Positions 46,333 to 55,623 of a DNA stretch of 64,000 nt are shown one piece after another. The translations under genes were made by a program, and so were the position numbers. This DNA is from UBA1368 sp964563125. Lineage in GTDB: Bacteria > Bacillota > Syntrophomonadia > Syntrophomonadales > Syntrophomonadaceae. The first letter of the stretch is position 1. Each line of letters begins with the position of its first letter. The notes under the pieces were generated by a model. The model saw only the letters and a program-made list of their open reading frames with translations. It made no database searches and was not told the DNA's origin. The stretch is from assembly GCA_964563125.1 (NCBI GenBank), contig CAZLVY010000001.1, forward strand, positions 26,752-90,751, given 5' to 3'.

Positions 46333-46579
46333 TAGTTTCTCCTGCCTTTTTAGTCTTTTTTAGAATCAGAGGGGAAAATATAATGTAATAAGAAACATTA
46401 TAAACTATCTTAGCACCAGGAACGCCATAAAAGTCTAAACCGGAAAATTATTAGCCATCTGCTATTTGCCTCCACCAGCATAAACTAATACTGCTGTCGC
46501 AAAAATCCTCATAGTTTTTATTCATTAAAACATATAAATATTGGGAGACTATTAACAGTATTTTAAGGAGGTTTATGAA

Positions 46580-47677
46580 GTGGGGAAAAAACGTCATGTG
46601 TACTCAGGCGGCAATACTTGTCAGGGTTTCTATCATTTTTATCAAACCATGGTAAACGAGACTGTCGAAAGGAAAATAGTCCTTAAAGGTGGTCCCGGGG
46701 TAGGAAAATCAAGTTTTATGCATATGGTGGGAGAACACTTTGCAAATTTGGGCTATGATTTAGAATATCATTGGTGCTCTTCTGACCCTGATTCCCTGGA
46801 CGGAATAGTAATTGGGGACAACAGAATATGTTTTCTGGATGGGACCAATCCACATATGATTGATCCCAAATATCCCGGCGCTGTTGATGAAATAATAAAT
46901 CTGGGCCATTTCTGGAATAGAGAAGAAATGCATAAAAATCGTCAATCCATAATCACTTTAACTGATAGTATTAGTAATTATTTTAAACTGGCTTACTCAA
47001 GGCTTTGTGAGTCCGGTATTGCTTTTAAGGAAATGCAGTTTTATATACAGGAATCCATCCATTGGCCGTCTGTAAATAAAAATATTCTGGCATTAAGTGA
47101 TGATTTTTTAGCGGCAGGAAGATCTAGCCATAATGATTCCCGCCACCTATTTGCTGCCGCTATCACCCCGGCTGGTTTGGTGACTAAACTGGACAGTATA
47201 GTAGAAGAGGATTATACCATATTTGCCGTATCCGGCAGCCCCGGCAGCGGTTTACAAAAGCTATTTACCCATTTACTGCATCAAATTGAACTCAATACCC
47301 TGCATGCCGAAATATTCCATAATCCTTTTAAGCCTGATGAAATTGACTTGATTCTGTTCCCTGAAACTAAAACAGTAATTATTGATATTTCCGCAAATGT
47401 TATTGATTATATACCAATGCTGTCAGGTAGATTCAAACGACGGCTTGATTTCAATTTATTTAAACAAAAACAAATTGAAACTGAATACGAAACGTATTAT
47501 AATACCGCACAGCAACGCTTTAAAGAAGGATTTGATGCGGCGGTTTATTTTCTTACTAAAGCTAAAACATTGCATGATGAATTGGAAGCTTTTTATATTC
47601 CCCATATGGATTTTACCGGGATATCACAATTTAGAACCAATTTAATAGAAGAGCTGGAAAGCAGCCTGAAAAACTAA
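46580..47677 (+). CDS. PRK06851-type ATPase with two P-loop domains
   Basis: 365 residues. The first P-loop is KIVLKGGPGVGKSSFMHMVGEHF (about residue 40, Walker A GGPGVGKSS). The second half repeats the layout with VSGSPGSGLQKLF (about residue 220) in which the Walker A lysine is replaced, so this site is probably degenerate. Between them are RICFLDGTNPHMIDPKYPGAVDEI. Proteins like this are annotated as ATPases of unknown function. GTG 46580 follows AAGGAGG (46565-46571). Gene starts alone on the plus strand, diverging from recJ and ending flush with the first moeA. No function assigned. Confidence 0.7.
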   Translation: MGKKRHVYSGGNTCQGFYHFYQTMVNETVERKIVLKGGPGVGKSSFMHMVGEHFANLGYDLEYHWCSSDPDSLDGIVIGDNRICFLDGTNPHMIDPKYPGAVDEIINLGHFWNREEMHKNRQSIITLTDSISNYFKLAYSRLCESGIAFKEMQFYIQESIHWPSVNKNILALSDDFLAAGRSSHNDSRHLFAAAITPAGLVTKLDSIVEEDYTIFAVSGSPGSGLQKLFTHLLHQIELNTLHAEIFHNPFKPDEIDLILFPETKTVIIDISANVIDYIPMLSGRFKRRLDFNLFKQKQIETEYETYYNTAQQRFKEGFDAAVYFLTKAKTLHDELEAFYIPHMDFTGISQFRTNLIEELESSLKN

Positions 47678-48874
47678 TTATCCAGGAATCAGCACTTTTA
47701 CTCTATTACCGTTATTATATTGAGTATCGATAATCAGATTTATTAAGCCGCTTTGTTTCTCATGTTTTTTCATTATCCGGGCAGTTAACTGCCCGTCTTT
47801 TATTTCTATGCACCCTTTAACCATCATGCGAAAAGGTGATTTAATCTGCTCCAGATTATTAACGGATAATTCAAACCAATTATTATGATAAGTTTTTATC
47901 CCTCTCATTTTCCGCAGGACAGGTTTAATTAAAACTTCAAATACCAACTCGCCAGCACCGGGATTGCCGGGCAAATTAAACAGTAAAACTCCATCTTTAA
48001 CTGCTGCCGATGTGTGCTGACCAGGTTTCAGGTCAAGACCGGCAAAAATTATTTCCGCTCCAATCTGTTTAAAGGCATCCTGGACCAGATCAAATTGTCC
48101 TTCCGCCGTGCCGCCGCTTATTATTATTAAATTACTTACTTTTAGTCCGTTCTGCAGTTCCTGTGCAATTGAAGTAATTTTATCAATAACCGGCCCTTCG
48201 CCGCTGAGAGGGTAACATCCACTGGCAGATAAAAGACTGAAATATAGCGTTTTATTACTGGTAAAGATCTGTCCTTTTTGCAGATTTCCACCAGGCATTA
48301 CCAACTCACTGCCGGTATTAATTATATAAACCATAGGGGATTTGAAAACAGAAATAGAGGCAATACCACATGAAGCTATTAACTTCAGTTCATTGAAGTT
48401 AAGCACCTGACCAGCAAAAGCTATGAGTTCTCCCTTCTTAATCTGACTTCCGCAGTTCTGTATATTGGCACCCGCGATTACAGGCTTGTCTAGCAGCACA
48501 TTATTACCCGTTTCTGAAATATCTTCTTTTTTAACTACTGCCGCTGTACCATAGGGTAACATGGCACCAGTCATGATTTTTATTGCCTGACCAGCAGTGA
48601 AACTTCTTTCTCCCAAGTCACCAGCACCGATTACACCGGCTATTGAAAGTTCTCTTTCTTCACCCTGCTGCAGATTATACAAATCTTTTTCATGAATGGT
48701 AAATCCATCTACCGCTGAACGTGAGAAATCAGGGATATTAATATCTGCAAATATATCCCTGACTAAAACTCTCCAATGAGTATTTTCAACCGGAATTACT
48801 TCGGTATCTACAGGATGGGCATACGTTAGACATTTTTCCAAAACTGTCTCCAGACTGACATATTTACCGGACAT
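47678..48874 (-). CDS. moeA: MoeA-family molybdopterin molybdotransferase (divergent paralogue)
   Basis: 398 residues of the MoeA/gephyrin E-domain fold, inserting metal into adenylated molybdopterin. Features: SRSAVDGFTIHEKDL near the start, the MTGAMLPYGTAAVVKKED loop, IFTSNKTLYFSLLSASG, IIISGGTAEGQFDLVQDAF and FNLPGNPGAGELVFEVLI. Several conserved positions differ from the standard forms in the adjacent copy (GGTAEGQF instead of GGSSVGIMD, NPGAGEL instead of HPVSALT), so metal or substrate preference may have diverged. It lies 14 bp after the next gene, same operon. Confidence 0.82.
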   Translation of the reverse strand: MSGKYVSLETVLEKCLTYAHPVDTEVIPVENTHWRVLVRDIFADINIPDFSRSAVDGFTIHEKDLYNLQQGEERELSIAGVIGAGDLGERSFTAGQAIKIMTGAMLPYGTAAVVKKEDISETGNNVLLDKPVIAGANIQNCGSQIKKGELIAFAGQVLNFNELKLIASCGIASISVFKSPMVYIINTGSELVMPGGNLQKGQIFTSNKTLYFSLLSASGCYPLSGEGPVIDKITSIAQELQNGLKVSNLIIISGGTAEGQFDLVQDAFKQIGAEIIFAGLDLKPGQHTSAAVKDGVLLFNLPGNPGAGELVFEVLIKPVLRKMRGIKTYHNNWFELSVNNLEQIKSPFRMMVKGCIEIKDGQLTARIMKKHEKQSGLINLIIDTQYNNGNRVKVLIPG

Positions 48875-48888
48875 TAAATCGCCTCTTT

Positions 48889-50100
48889 CTAATAAGTAAT
48901 AACTTTCATTATCTGTCCGGCTTTCACCCCTTGCTGTTCATTAGGAATATGAATATAGCCCTGTGACTGGGATAAAATACTCATCAGACCTGATTTACCT
49001 AACAGAGGTCGGATAATGTTCCTTCCCTCCTGTCTTTCTACTGCTACAGGAATAAAATCGTCACGACCAGCCTGGGATGCTATATTTAATGTTAAATAGC
49101 CTTCGCAGCTATTTAGATTATTATTACGCCTGAGCAGCGGCGCTGCCAATATGTAAAACACTGTCAAGGCTGAAACAGGATGCCCCGGTAAACCTATTAC
49201 CAGCTTTTTTCCTATTTGTACAGCCAAAGTTGGTTTACCCGGTTTTACCGCAATACCATGAAAGAGTATCTGCGCCTGAGGAATGGTCATTAAAACCTCC
49301 AGGGTAACATCCATTATTCCAACTGAACTTCCCCCGGACATAATTAAAATATCATTTTCCTTGAGTCCCTTCTCAACAGCTTGCTGCAATTCTGCAAACT
49401 GGTCGCTTACCAGCGGATAAATAGACGGCCTGCCACCGCAGGACTGAACTGCTGCATATAGAGCATGAGAATTTACATCTCTAATCTCCCCCGGTTTCAG
49501 TTTATAGTCTATTGGTACTATTTCATCTCCTGTTGATATTATTCCTATATTATACGGCTTAACAACCTCCAGTGAAGTTATGCCTAAAGATGCCAACAGA
49601 CCAATATCTGCCGCTCTGACCGTTTGATCTTTTTCCATAATTATTTGCCCTGTTTTTATATCTTCACCGGTCTGCATCACATTTTCCCATGGGCCAACTG
49701 CGTGAAAGGACAGGATTGTCTTTTCATCAAGTTTCTCAGTATACTCAACCATAATGACTGCATTAGCTCCCTCAGGCAGCATTCCTCCGGTAGGTATCCA
49801 GCAGCATTGCCCTTTTGTTAATGTAATAGTAGTACTCTTGCCCATTTTTATTTCGCCGACGTTTTCCAAATATCCCGGCGATGATTCACTGCAGCCAAAA
49901 ATATCTTCTGCCGCTAGTGCATAGCCATCTACTGTTGAACGGCTAAAGGCAGGCAGGTTCTCGGCACTGATTATATCCTGAGCTGTAATACGATTAAAGG
50001 CATCATTTAAACTAACTGCTTGAGCAACCAGGGGCGGACGGCAGGCCATTAATCTTTCTAAAGCCTCTTTGTAGTGAACAACTTGCAAAAATTCTTTCAT
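48889..50100 (-). CDS. moeA: MoeA molybdopterin molybdotransferase
   Basis: 403 residues with canonical motifs SRSTVDGYALAAEDIFG, IPTGGMLPEGANAVIMVE, GIISTGDEIVPIDYKLKPGEIRDVNS, IMSGGSSVGIMDVTLEV and VIGLPGHPVSALTVFYI. It inserts molybdate (or tungstate) into molybdopterin adenylate, the last step before cofactor maturation for the formate dehydrogenases nearby. ATG 50100, with a sigma-A-like promoter upstream. Confidence 0.92.
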   Translation of the reverse strand: MKEFLQVVHYKEALERLMACRPPLVAQAVSLNDAFNRITAQDIISAENLPAFSRSTVDGYALAAEDIFGCSESSPGYLENVGEIKMGKSTTITLTKGQCCWIPTGGMLPEGANAVIMVEYTEKLDEKTILSFHAVGPWENVMQTGEDIKTGQIIMEKDQTVRAADIGLLASLGITSLEVVKPYNIGIISTGDEIVPIDYKLKPGEIRDVNSHALYAAVQSCGGRPSIYPLVSDQFAELQQAVEKGLKENDILIMSGGSSVGIMDVTLEVLMTIPQAQILFHGIAVKPGKPTLAVQIGKKLVIGLPGHPVSALTVFYILAAPLLRRNNNLNSCEGYLTLNIASQAGRDDFIPVAVERQEGRNIIRPLLGKSGLMSILSQSQGYIHIPNEQQGVKAGQIMKVITY

Positions 50101-50132
50101 ATCGATAATTCCTTTGCGATATAATTTACTAA

Positions 50133-50160
50133 ATTATACTTTAATATTAATATTCTTCAA
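50133..50160 (-). promoter_or_regulatory. Promoter of the two minus-strand moeA genes
   Basis: Minus-strand -35 TTGAAG (50155-50160), 16-bp spacer, -10 TATAAT (50133-50138), about 33 bp upstream of ATG 50100. A divergent promoter for the plus-strand moeA fusion must lie in the same 156 bp, but no clear one stands out. Confidence 0.6.
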
Positions 50161-50256
50161 AATAATTGGTGATTTTGCAGGAAAAACAAACAGTTGTTTA
50201 GGTCTTACTCTTTTTAGGTTAAAATGAAGTAATTATATAATACTTAGGAGAGAATT

Positions 50257-52182
50257 ATGGAACGGAATATATACATAGCAAACATGCCTCTGGAAAAATC
50301 TTTCGAGCTTTTTTTAGAACGGCTGCAGGCAACAAATTTTTTTAATTTAAAAATCGAAACGGTAGATGTCCTTACCAGTTTAAACCGTATTACTGCCAGT
50401 CCTGTTTATGCTAAGAGGTCATCACCTCATTATGTTTCATCTGCCATGGATGGCATAGCAGTGAAAGCATCCTTAACTAATGGAGCGACCGAAGTAAATC
50501 CAATTAGCTTAAAAAGCGGAGAATTTTTTGAAGTAGATACTGGTGATTATGTGCCCTCAGAATTTGATACAGTAATAATGATTGAAGATGTAAACTTTAT
50601 TGATGGTTCGGCACAGATTATTAAAGCGGCAGTTCCCTGGCAGCATATACGTTCAGTCGGTGAGGATCTAGTTACCCATGATATGCTGGTACCCAGTTAT
50701 ACCCGCATCGGTGCTTACGAATTAGCTTCACTTATCACAGCCGCTGTAAATGAGATACTGGTGGTAAAAAAACCGGTTGTTGGTATAATTCCTACCGGAA
50801 CCGAATTAGTTGAAAAAGGAAGCGATATTATGCTTCCGGGACAAATTGTAGAATCAAATAGCCGCATGTTGTCAGCACTATGTGAAGAATGGGGTGCTCT
50901 GCCCCTTCGTCATGAAATTGTTATCGATGATAAAGAACAGATCAGGCAGGCTATTAGAACCATGATCCCCCAAGTAGATGTTTTGATCGTATGTTCAGGC
51001 TCATCTGCGGGACGAGAAGATTATACAGCTTCTCTGATAGCAGAAATAGGTGAACTGCTTTTACACGGTCTGGCCATCCGCCCCGGCAAGCCGGCTATTC
51101 TAGGTATAATTGATAATAAACCAGTTATTGGTGTACCTGGTTATCCTGTTTCAGCTAATTTGATATTTTCGCTCTTTGCACAACCCATAATTTATAAAAA
51201 GCAAGGTTTAACCCCCCCTTTAAATAAGGAGTTAGAGTGTCATGCTGCTCGTAAAATCCCTTCTCATATGGGTGTGGATGATTTTTTAAATGTCAGTATT
51301 GTAAAAATTGCAGAGCGTTATCTATGTTTTCCTCAGGCGCGGGGTGCAGGTATAACAACCAGTTTGGTTAAATCAGACGGGGTTTTATGTATAAAAAGAG
51401 GTTTAGAAGGTTTACAGGCGGGCGATACCTGTGTGGTTTCACTTAGGCGCCCGATGCAGCTTATTGATAATACTATAATCACCATCGGCAGCCATGATCT
51501 TTCAATTGATATCTTAGCTGACATTTTACATAAACGACATAGTTTGAGACTTATATCAATTAATGCTGGCAGTATGGGAGGCATTTTTTCTTTGCGCCGC
51601 AGGGAAACTCACTTTGCTGGAATCCATTTATTAGATTATGAGACTGGTGAATACAATCAGAGTTATCTGCAAAAATATTTACCTGACAGTGACTGGTTAT
51701 TAATGAACCTCGCCAAGCGCGATCAAGGCTTGCTAATTAAAAAAGATAATCCCTTGAATATTACTTCGTTAAAAGATCTTGCCAAACCTGAAGTCAGATA
51801 TATAAATCGTCAAAACGGAGCAGGAACTCGTATACTCCTGGATTATCTTTTAAAGCTTGATAATATAGATCCTCAGGATATCAATGGCTATAACCGTGAA
51901 GAATATACTCATCTGGCGGTTGCTGCTTCCATAAAAAATGATGCTTCCGATGTAGGAATGGGGATTTATGCCAGCGCCCGTGCTCTTGATTTAGGTTTTA
52001 TTCCTATTACACAGGAACAGTATGATATATGTCTTTTACCGCAATTAATGACTTCAAATATTTTTGATATGTTAGAAAGGACAATTACCAGCGAAGAATT
52101 CCAGGAAAAGTTAATAAAAACAGGTGGTTATAATCTAGATTTAACCGGTCAAATAATAGCTTCTAAAAGTTATAATTTATAA
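50257..52182 (+). CDS. MoeA fused to a periplasmic-binding-protein-like domain
   Basis: Residues 1 to ~405 are a MoeA domain (SAMDGIAVKASLTNGATE, GIIPTGTELVEKGSDIMLPGQIVESNSRML, VCSGSSAGREDYTASLIAE, VIGVPGYPVSANLIFSL). Residues ~410-641 form a PBP-like (type 2) ligand-binding domain (IDILADILHKRHSLRLISINAGSM, RYINRQNGAGTRILLDYLL, GMGIYASARALDLGFIPI) without a signal peptide, so it acts in the cytoplasm. Such fusions are known; the PBP domain is thought to bind oxyanions or related ligands. Thus this copy may sense or deliver molybdate/tungstate. ATG 50257 after AGGAG. Upstream of fdhA on the same strand. Confidence 0.88.
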   Translation: MERNIYIANMPLEKSFELFLERLQATNFFNLKIETVDVLTSLNRITASPVYAKRSSPHYVSSAMDGIAVKASLTNGATEVNPISLKSGEFFEVDTGDYVPSEFDTVIMIEDVNFIDGSAQIIKAAVPWQHIRSVGEDLVTHDMLVPSYTRIGAYELASLITAAVNEILVVKKPVVGIIPTGTELVEKGSDIMLPGQIVESNSRMLSALCEEWGALPLRHEIVIDDKEQIRQAIRTMIPQVDVLIVCSGSSAGREDYTASLIAEIGELLLHGLAIRPGKPAILGIIDNKPVIGVPGYPVSANLIFSLFAQPIIYKKQGLTPPLNKELECHAARKIPSHMGVDDFLNVSIVKIAERYLCFPQARGAGITTSLVKSDGVLCIKRGLEGLQAGDTCVVSLRRPMQLIDNTIITIGSHDLSIDILADILHKRHSLRLISINAGSMGGIFSLRRRETHFAGIHLLDYETGEYNQSYLQKYLPDSDWLLMNLAKRDQGLLIKKDNPLNITSLKDLAKPEVRYINRQNGAGTRILLDYLLKLDNIDPQDINGYNREEYTHLAVAASIKNDASDVGMGIYASARALDLGFIPITQEQYDICLLPQLMTSNIFDMLERTITSEEFQEKLIKTGGYNLDLTGQIIASKSYNL

Positions 52183-52208
52183 TAATAGTAAACATAATTA
52201 TTTATAAT

Positions 52209-52242
52209 ATAATCCCTGCATGCTATTGGTTGCAAGGATTAT
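52209..52242 (+). terminator. Weak hairpin after the moeA fusion
   Basis: A 12-bp inverted repeat with one mismatch (ATAATCC...GGATTAT, loop 10). No T-run follows, so it may be a partial terminator or an mRNA-stabilising end. Confidence 0.35.
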
Positions 52243-52316
52243 CTGTGCTTATGTCGAATTTTAACTTTACATACTTTTAAGAATCTTTATCGGGGAATAT
52301 GGATTTTTTAAAAGGA

Positions 52317-52397
52317 GTCAGTCCTCTAAAATAACACAAATTATGTATTAGAGGCTTAAACTGACGCATTTGAAAGAGATATCAATTTAAAGTGATA
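52317..52397 (+). promoter_or_regulatory. Palindromic region upstream of the fdhA promoter
   Basis: Nested inverted repeats: GTCAG (52317-52321) and CCTCTAA (52323-52329) pair with TTAGAGG (52348-52354) and CTGAC (52361-52365). Next, TTGA-N8-TCAA (52370-52385) and TATCAATTTAAAGTGATA (52380-52397, near-perfect palindrome) overlap. These lie 45-125 bp before the fdhA -10, so they look like operators rather than a leader riboswitch. Which regulator binds is unknown; the rest of 52183-52498 holds the weak hairpin, promoter and ribosome site. Confidence 0.4.
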
Positions 52398-52441
52398 TAT
52401 ATTGCATAAAGCGGGGGGTGAGTTTTGCTATTTTAACATGC

Positions 52442-52447
52442 TATAAT
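52442..52447 (+). promoter_or_regulatory. Extended -10 promoter of the fdhA-fdhB-fdhC operon
   Basis: ATGC-TATAAT is a perfect extended -10, without a good -35. A G-tract followed by TTTTGCTA about 20 bp earlier (GG-N10-GC spacing) could alternatively be a sigma-54 -24/-12, but the -24 part is weak. The ribosome site AAGGAG is at 52482-52487. Confidence 0.55.
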
Positions 52448-52498
52448 CGGGGGAGATTGTAATTCAATCTGAGTATGGGGGAAGGAGAGTGTGAGTTT

Positions 52499-55400
52499 AT
52501 GAGAGTGACCCGCAGGCAATTCCTCAAAGTTACCGGTGCAACTGCTGCCGTAATGACAGTAGCAGAACTAGGATTTAACTTTGAGGCTACGGCATCTGCA
52601 ATTAAAGAACTGAGAATTAAAAATGTGACACCAACACCTACCATTTGTCCATTCTGCGCATCTGGCTGCGGCTTGGTTGTTTATGCAGAACGCGACGACA
52701 AAGGAAAGTTTGTCAAACTCTTAAGTGTACATGGTGACCCTGATAATCCTATCAACATGGGGGGGGCTTGCAGCAAAGGTGCTGCCATGTTCAATCTTAG
52801 AGAGGTCTATGATCCGGAAACCGGTGAGCAGATGATTAATCCCAAAAGAGTGCAAAAACCTCTATATAGAGCACCCGGGGCTACAAAGTGGGAAGAAAAA
52901 GATTGGGATTGGATGCTGGATAGAGTCGCCGAAAAGATTAAGGAAACTCGCGATAAAGAGTTCATTCACACACAAAAGCTTGACGATGGCAGTGAAGTAA
53001 TCGTCAATCGCACGGAAAAGATAGCTTGTTTGGGAGGCTCCTGTCTAGATAACGAAGAAGCTTATTTACTGAGTAAATTTGTAAGGTCACTGGGTATAGT
53101 CTATGTAGAAACCCAGGCCCGTATCTGACACTCCTCAACGGTCGCAGGTTTGGGACCATCATTTGGACGAGGAGTTATGACCAATCATATGATCGATTTA
53201 AAAAATGCTGATGTTGCATTGATTATGGGCAGCAATGCTGCCGAAAATCATCCCATCAGTTTTAAATGGTTGCTTAAAGGCAAGGAAGAACGGGGAACTA
53301 AAATAATTCATGTTGATCCACGCTTTACCAGAACTTCTGCCCGTTCTGATTTATACGCAAAATTGCGTTCCGGAACTGATATTGCCTTCTTAGGCGGTAT
53401 GGTTAAATACATTATTGATAATGAACTTTATCATAAAGATTACGTTGTTTACTATACTAACGCCGCCCTCATTGTTAAAGATGATTTTGATTTTGATGAC
53501 GGTCTGTTTTCAGGTTATGATGCAGACAAAAGATCCTACGATATATCTACATGGGATTATCAATTAGATGCAGAAGGTAAAGCTTTAAAAGACGTAACTT
53601 TGCAGGATCCACACTGTGTATTTCAATTATTGAAAAAACACTATGATCGCTATGATATTGATACTGTATGTGCTGTAACCGGCACACCCAAGAACAGATA
53701 TCTGGAAGTTCTTGAACTCTTCTGTTCTACCGGTGCACCCGATAAAACTGGTACCATTATGTATGCTATGGGAATTACCCAACATACGGTTGGCAGTCAG
53801 AATGTGCGCGCATTTGCAGTAGTTCAACTTCTGCTGGGTAATATAGGCAGACCAGGTGGTGGGATAAATGCCCTGCGTGGTGAAAATAATGTTCAGGGAG
53901 CAACTGATATGGCATTGCTAAGCCATATAATTCCTGGTTATTTAGCTTCACCAGATGCTAAGAGCCATCCTGATCTGGCAGCTTACAATGCTAAAGAAAC
54001 ACCTAAAACCAGCTATTGGATGAATAAACCTAAATTCCTTTCCAGTATGCTTAAAGCCTGGTGGACAGAGGCACCAATTGAAGAATCATATCAATATCTG
54101 CCCAAGCGAAACCCAGGTAAAAACTATACTTTTATTTCCCTTTTTGAAGATATGTACAAAGGTGAAATTGAGGGTGCGTTTATTATGGGTACTAATCCAG
54201 TAGTTGGTGGACCAAATGCTAATAAAGAACAAACTGCCCTCACCAAACTAAAGTGGATAGTGCAAACTGATTTGTGGCTAAATGAAACCTCTGAATTCTG
54301 GACTTATAAAGGCTGGCAAAGACCAGTTCATAATGACAAGGTTGAGTCGCTGCAAGCAGAAGATATTCAAACCGAAGTATTTTTCCTGCCTGCTTGTGGA
54401 GTGTATGAAAAAGAAGGAACCGCAGCCCAAACCGGCAGATGGGTGCAATATCGTTGGAAGGGTGCTGATCCGGTTGGTGAATCAGAGCCTGACCTGTGGA
54501 TAATAGACCAGTTGGCTAAAAGGGTTAAGAAGCTTTACGAAGGCAGCACTTTACCCCAGGATGAGCCGATAACAAAACTAAACTGGGATTATGGCGATGG
54601 TCATGAACCTGACCTTATGCAAGTTGCATTGGAGCTAAATGGTTATACTGTCGCTGATGGCAAACCGGTTGCCAGCTTTGCCAAACTAACAGATGACGGT
54701 TCAACTGCTTGTGGATGCTGGGTTTATTCCGGAATGATGGAAATGAAAGACGGCAATCTCCATTATAAAGCTAAGAATCGGAATAACACTGATAACTCCA
54801 AAACCGGTTTAGGTCTCTTTTCCAATTGGGCATGGGCTTGGCCATTAAACAGAAGAATTGTTTATAATCGTTGTTCCATACAGCCAGATGGCATAACTCC
54901 GTGGCCGGGAGATGAAGCTCGCGCATTAATCCATTGGGATCCTAATGCTGTTGCTGACGCTGCCACCGGCGCTCTGGGTAAATGGGTCGGCGATGATGTT
55001 CCTGATTTTTACGGGACTTTAGCTCCAGATGCACCCGGCGGAACCGATGCTTTTATTATGAGAGCTGAAGGGGTCGGATGTTTGTTTGCAGCCAAAACCA
55101 GTATGAAGGATGGTCCCTTCCCCGAGCATTACGAACCATGGGAAAGCCCGACTGAAAACAAGCTTAACAGTCAGCCTTTTAATCCTGCGGTTGTTGTTTG
55201 GGAACCAGAAAAGCAAGGCAAAGTGGAAGACTTTCCTTTTGTTGCCACAACTTATCGAGTAGTAGAACACTGGCAAAGCGGCGCTTTAAGCAGAACTTTA
55301 CCATGGCTGGCAGAACTAATGCCCAATATGTTTGTTGAAATCAGTGAGGAACTGGGCAAATTACGCAAAATTAAAAACGGTGATAAAGTAATTGTTTCAT

Positions 55401-55621
55401 CAACTCGCGGTGATATCGAAGCAATTGCCTGTGTTACCAAGCGGCTTAAACCTATGCTGATTAACGGCAAGGATGTTTATACTGTTGGTGCATTGTGGCA
55501 GTTCGGTTTTAAAGGATATGCGACTGGAGATCCGGCTAATCGTCTTACTCCTCATGTTGGCTGTGCGAATTCTACTATTCCAGAATATAAAGCATTCTTA
55601 TGCGACATAAGGAGGGCTTAA
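52499..55621 (+). CDS. fdhA: Tat-exported selenocysteine formate dehydrogenase, catalytic subunit (FDH-N/O type)
   Basis: Oxidises formate (or reduces CO2) at a bis-molybdopterin site. A twin-arginine signal (TRRQFLKVTGATAA) opens the protein; next a [4Fe-4S] motif CPFCASGCG; then an in-frame TGA at 53126-53128 in context ARI-U-HSSTVAGLG, residue 210, read as selenocysteine; downstream MGITQHTVGSQNVRA, GNIGRPGGGINALRGENNVQGATDM and a C-terminal MopB-type domain. The protein of 1040 residues is an ordinary length only if the TGA is read through. ATG 52499 is preferred over 52475: AAGGAG is 11 bases upstream and the Tat motif then starts correctly. Followed by fdhB, 2 bp later. Confidence 0.95.
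53126..53157 (+). promoter_or_regulatory. Selenocysteine codon and bSECIS hairpin of fdhA
   Basis: TGA (53126-53128) is followed 11 bases later by GGTC (53140-53143), loop GCAGGTTTGG and GACC (53154-53157). The loop keeps the GGT core of the E. coli fdhF SECIS element. SelB would bind this loop. Confidence 0.85.
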
Positions 55622-55623
55622 TT

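Noticed and set aside
52317..52365. Molybdenum-cofactor riboswitch in the fdhA leader
   Set aside because: The hairpin is upstream of the best promoter and is simpler than the known Moco element; kept only as a palindrome.
52418..52433. Sigma-54 -24/-12 promoter for fdhA
   Set aside because: GG-N10-GC can be fitted only because of a G-tract; the -24 element lacks the TGGCAC form and a better extended -10 is present.
53126..53128. Frameshift or nonsense mutation making fdhA a pseudogene
   Set aside because: The TGA is at the active-site position, the reading frame continues unchanged and a SECIS-like hairpin follows.
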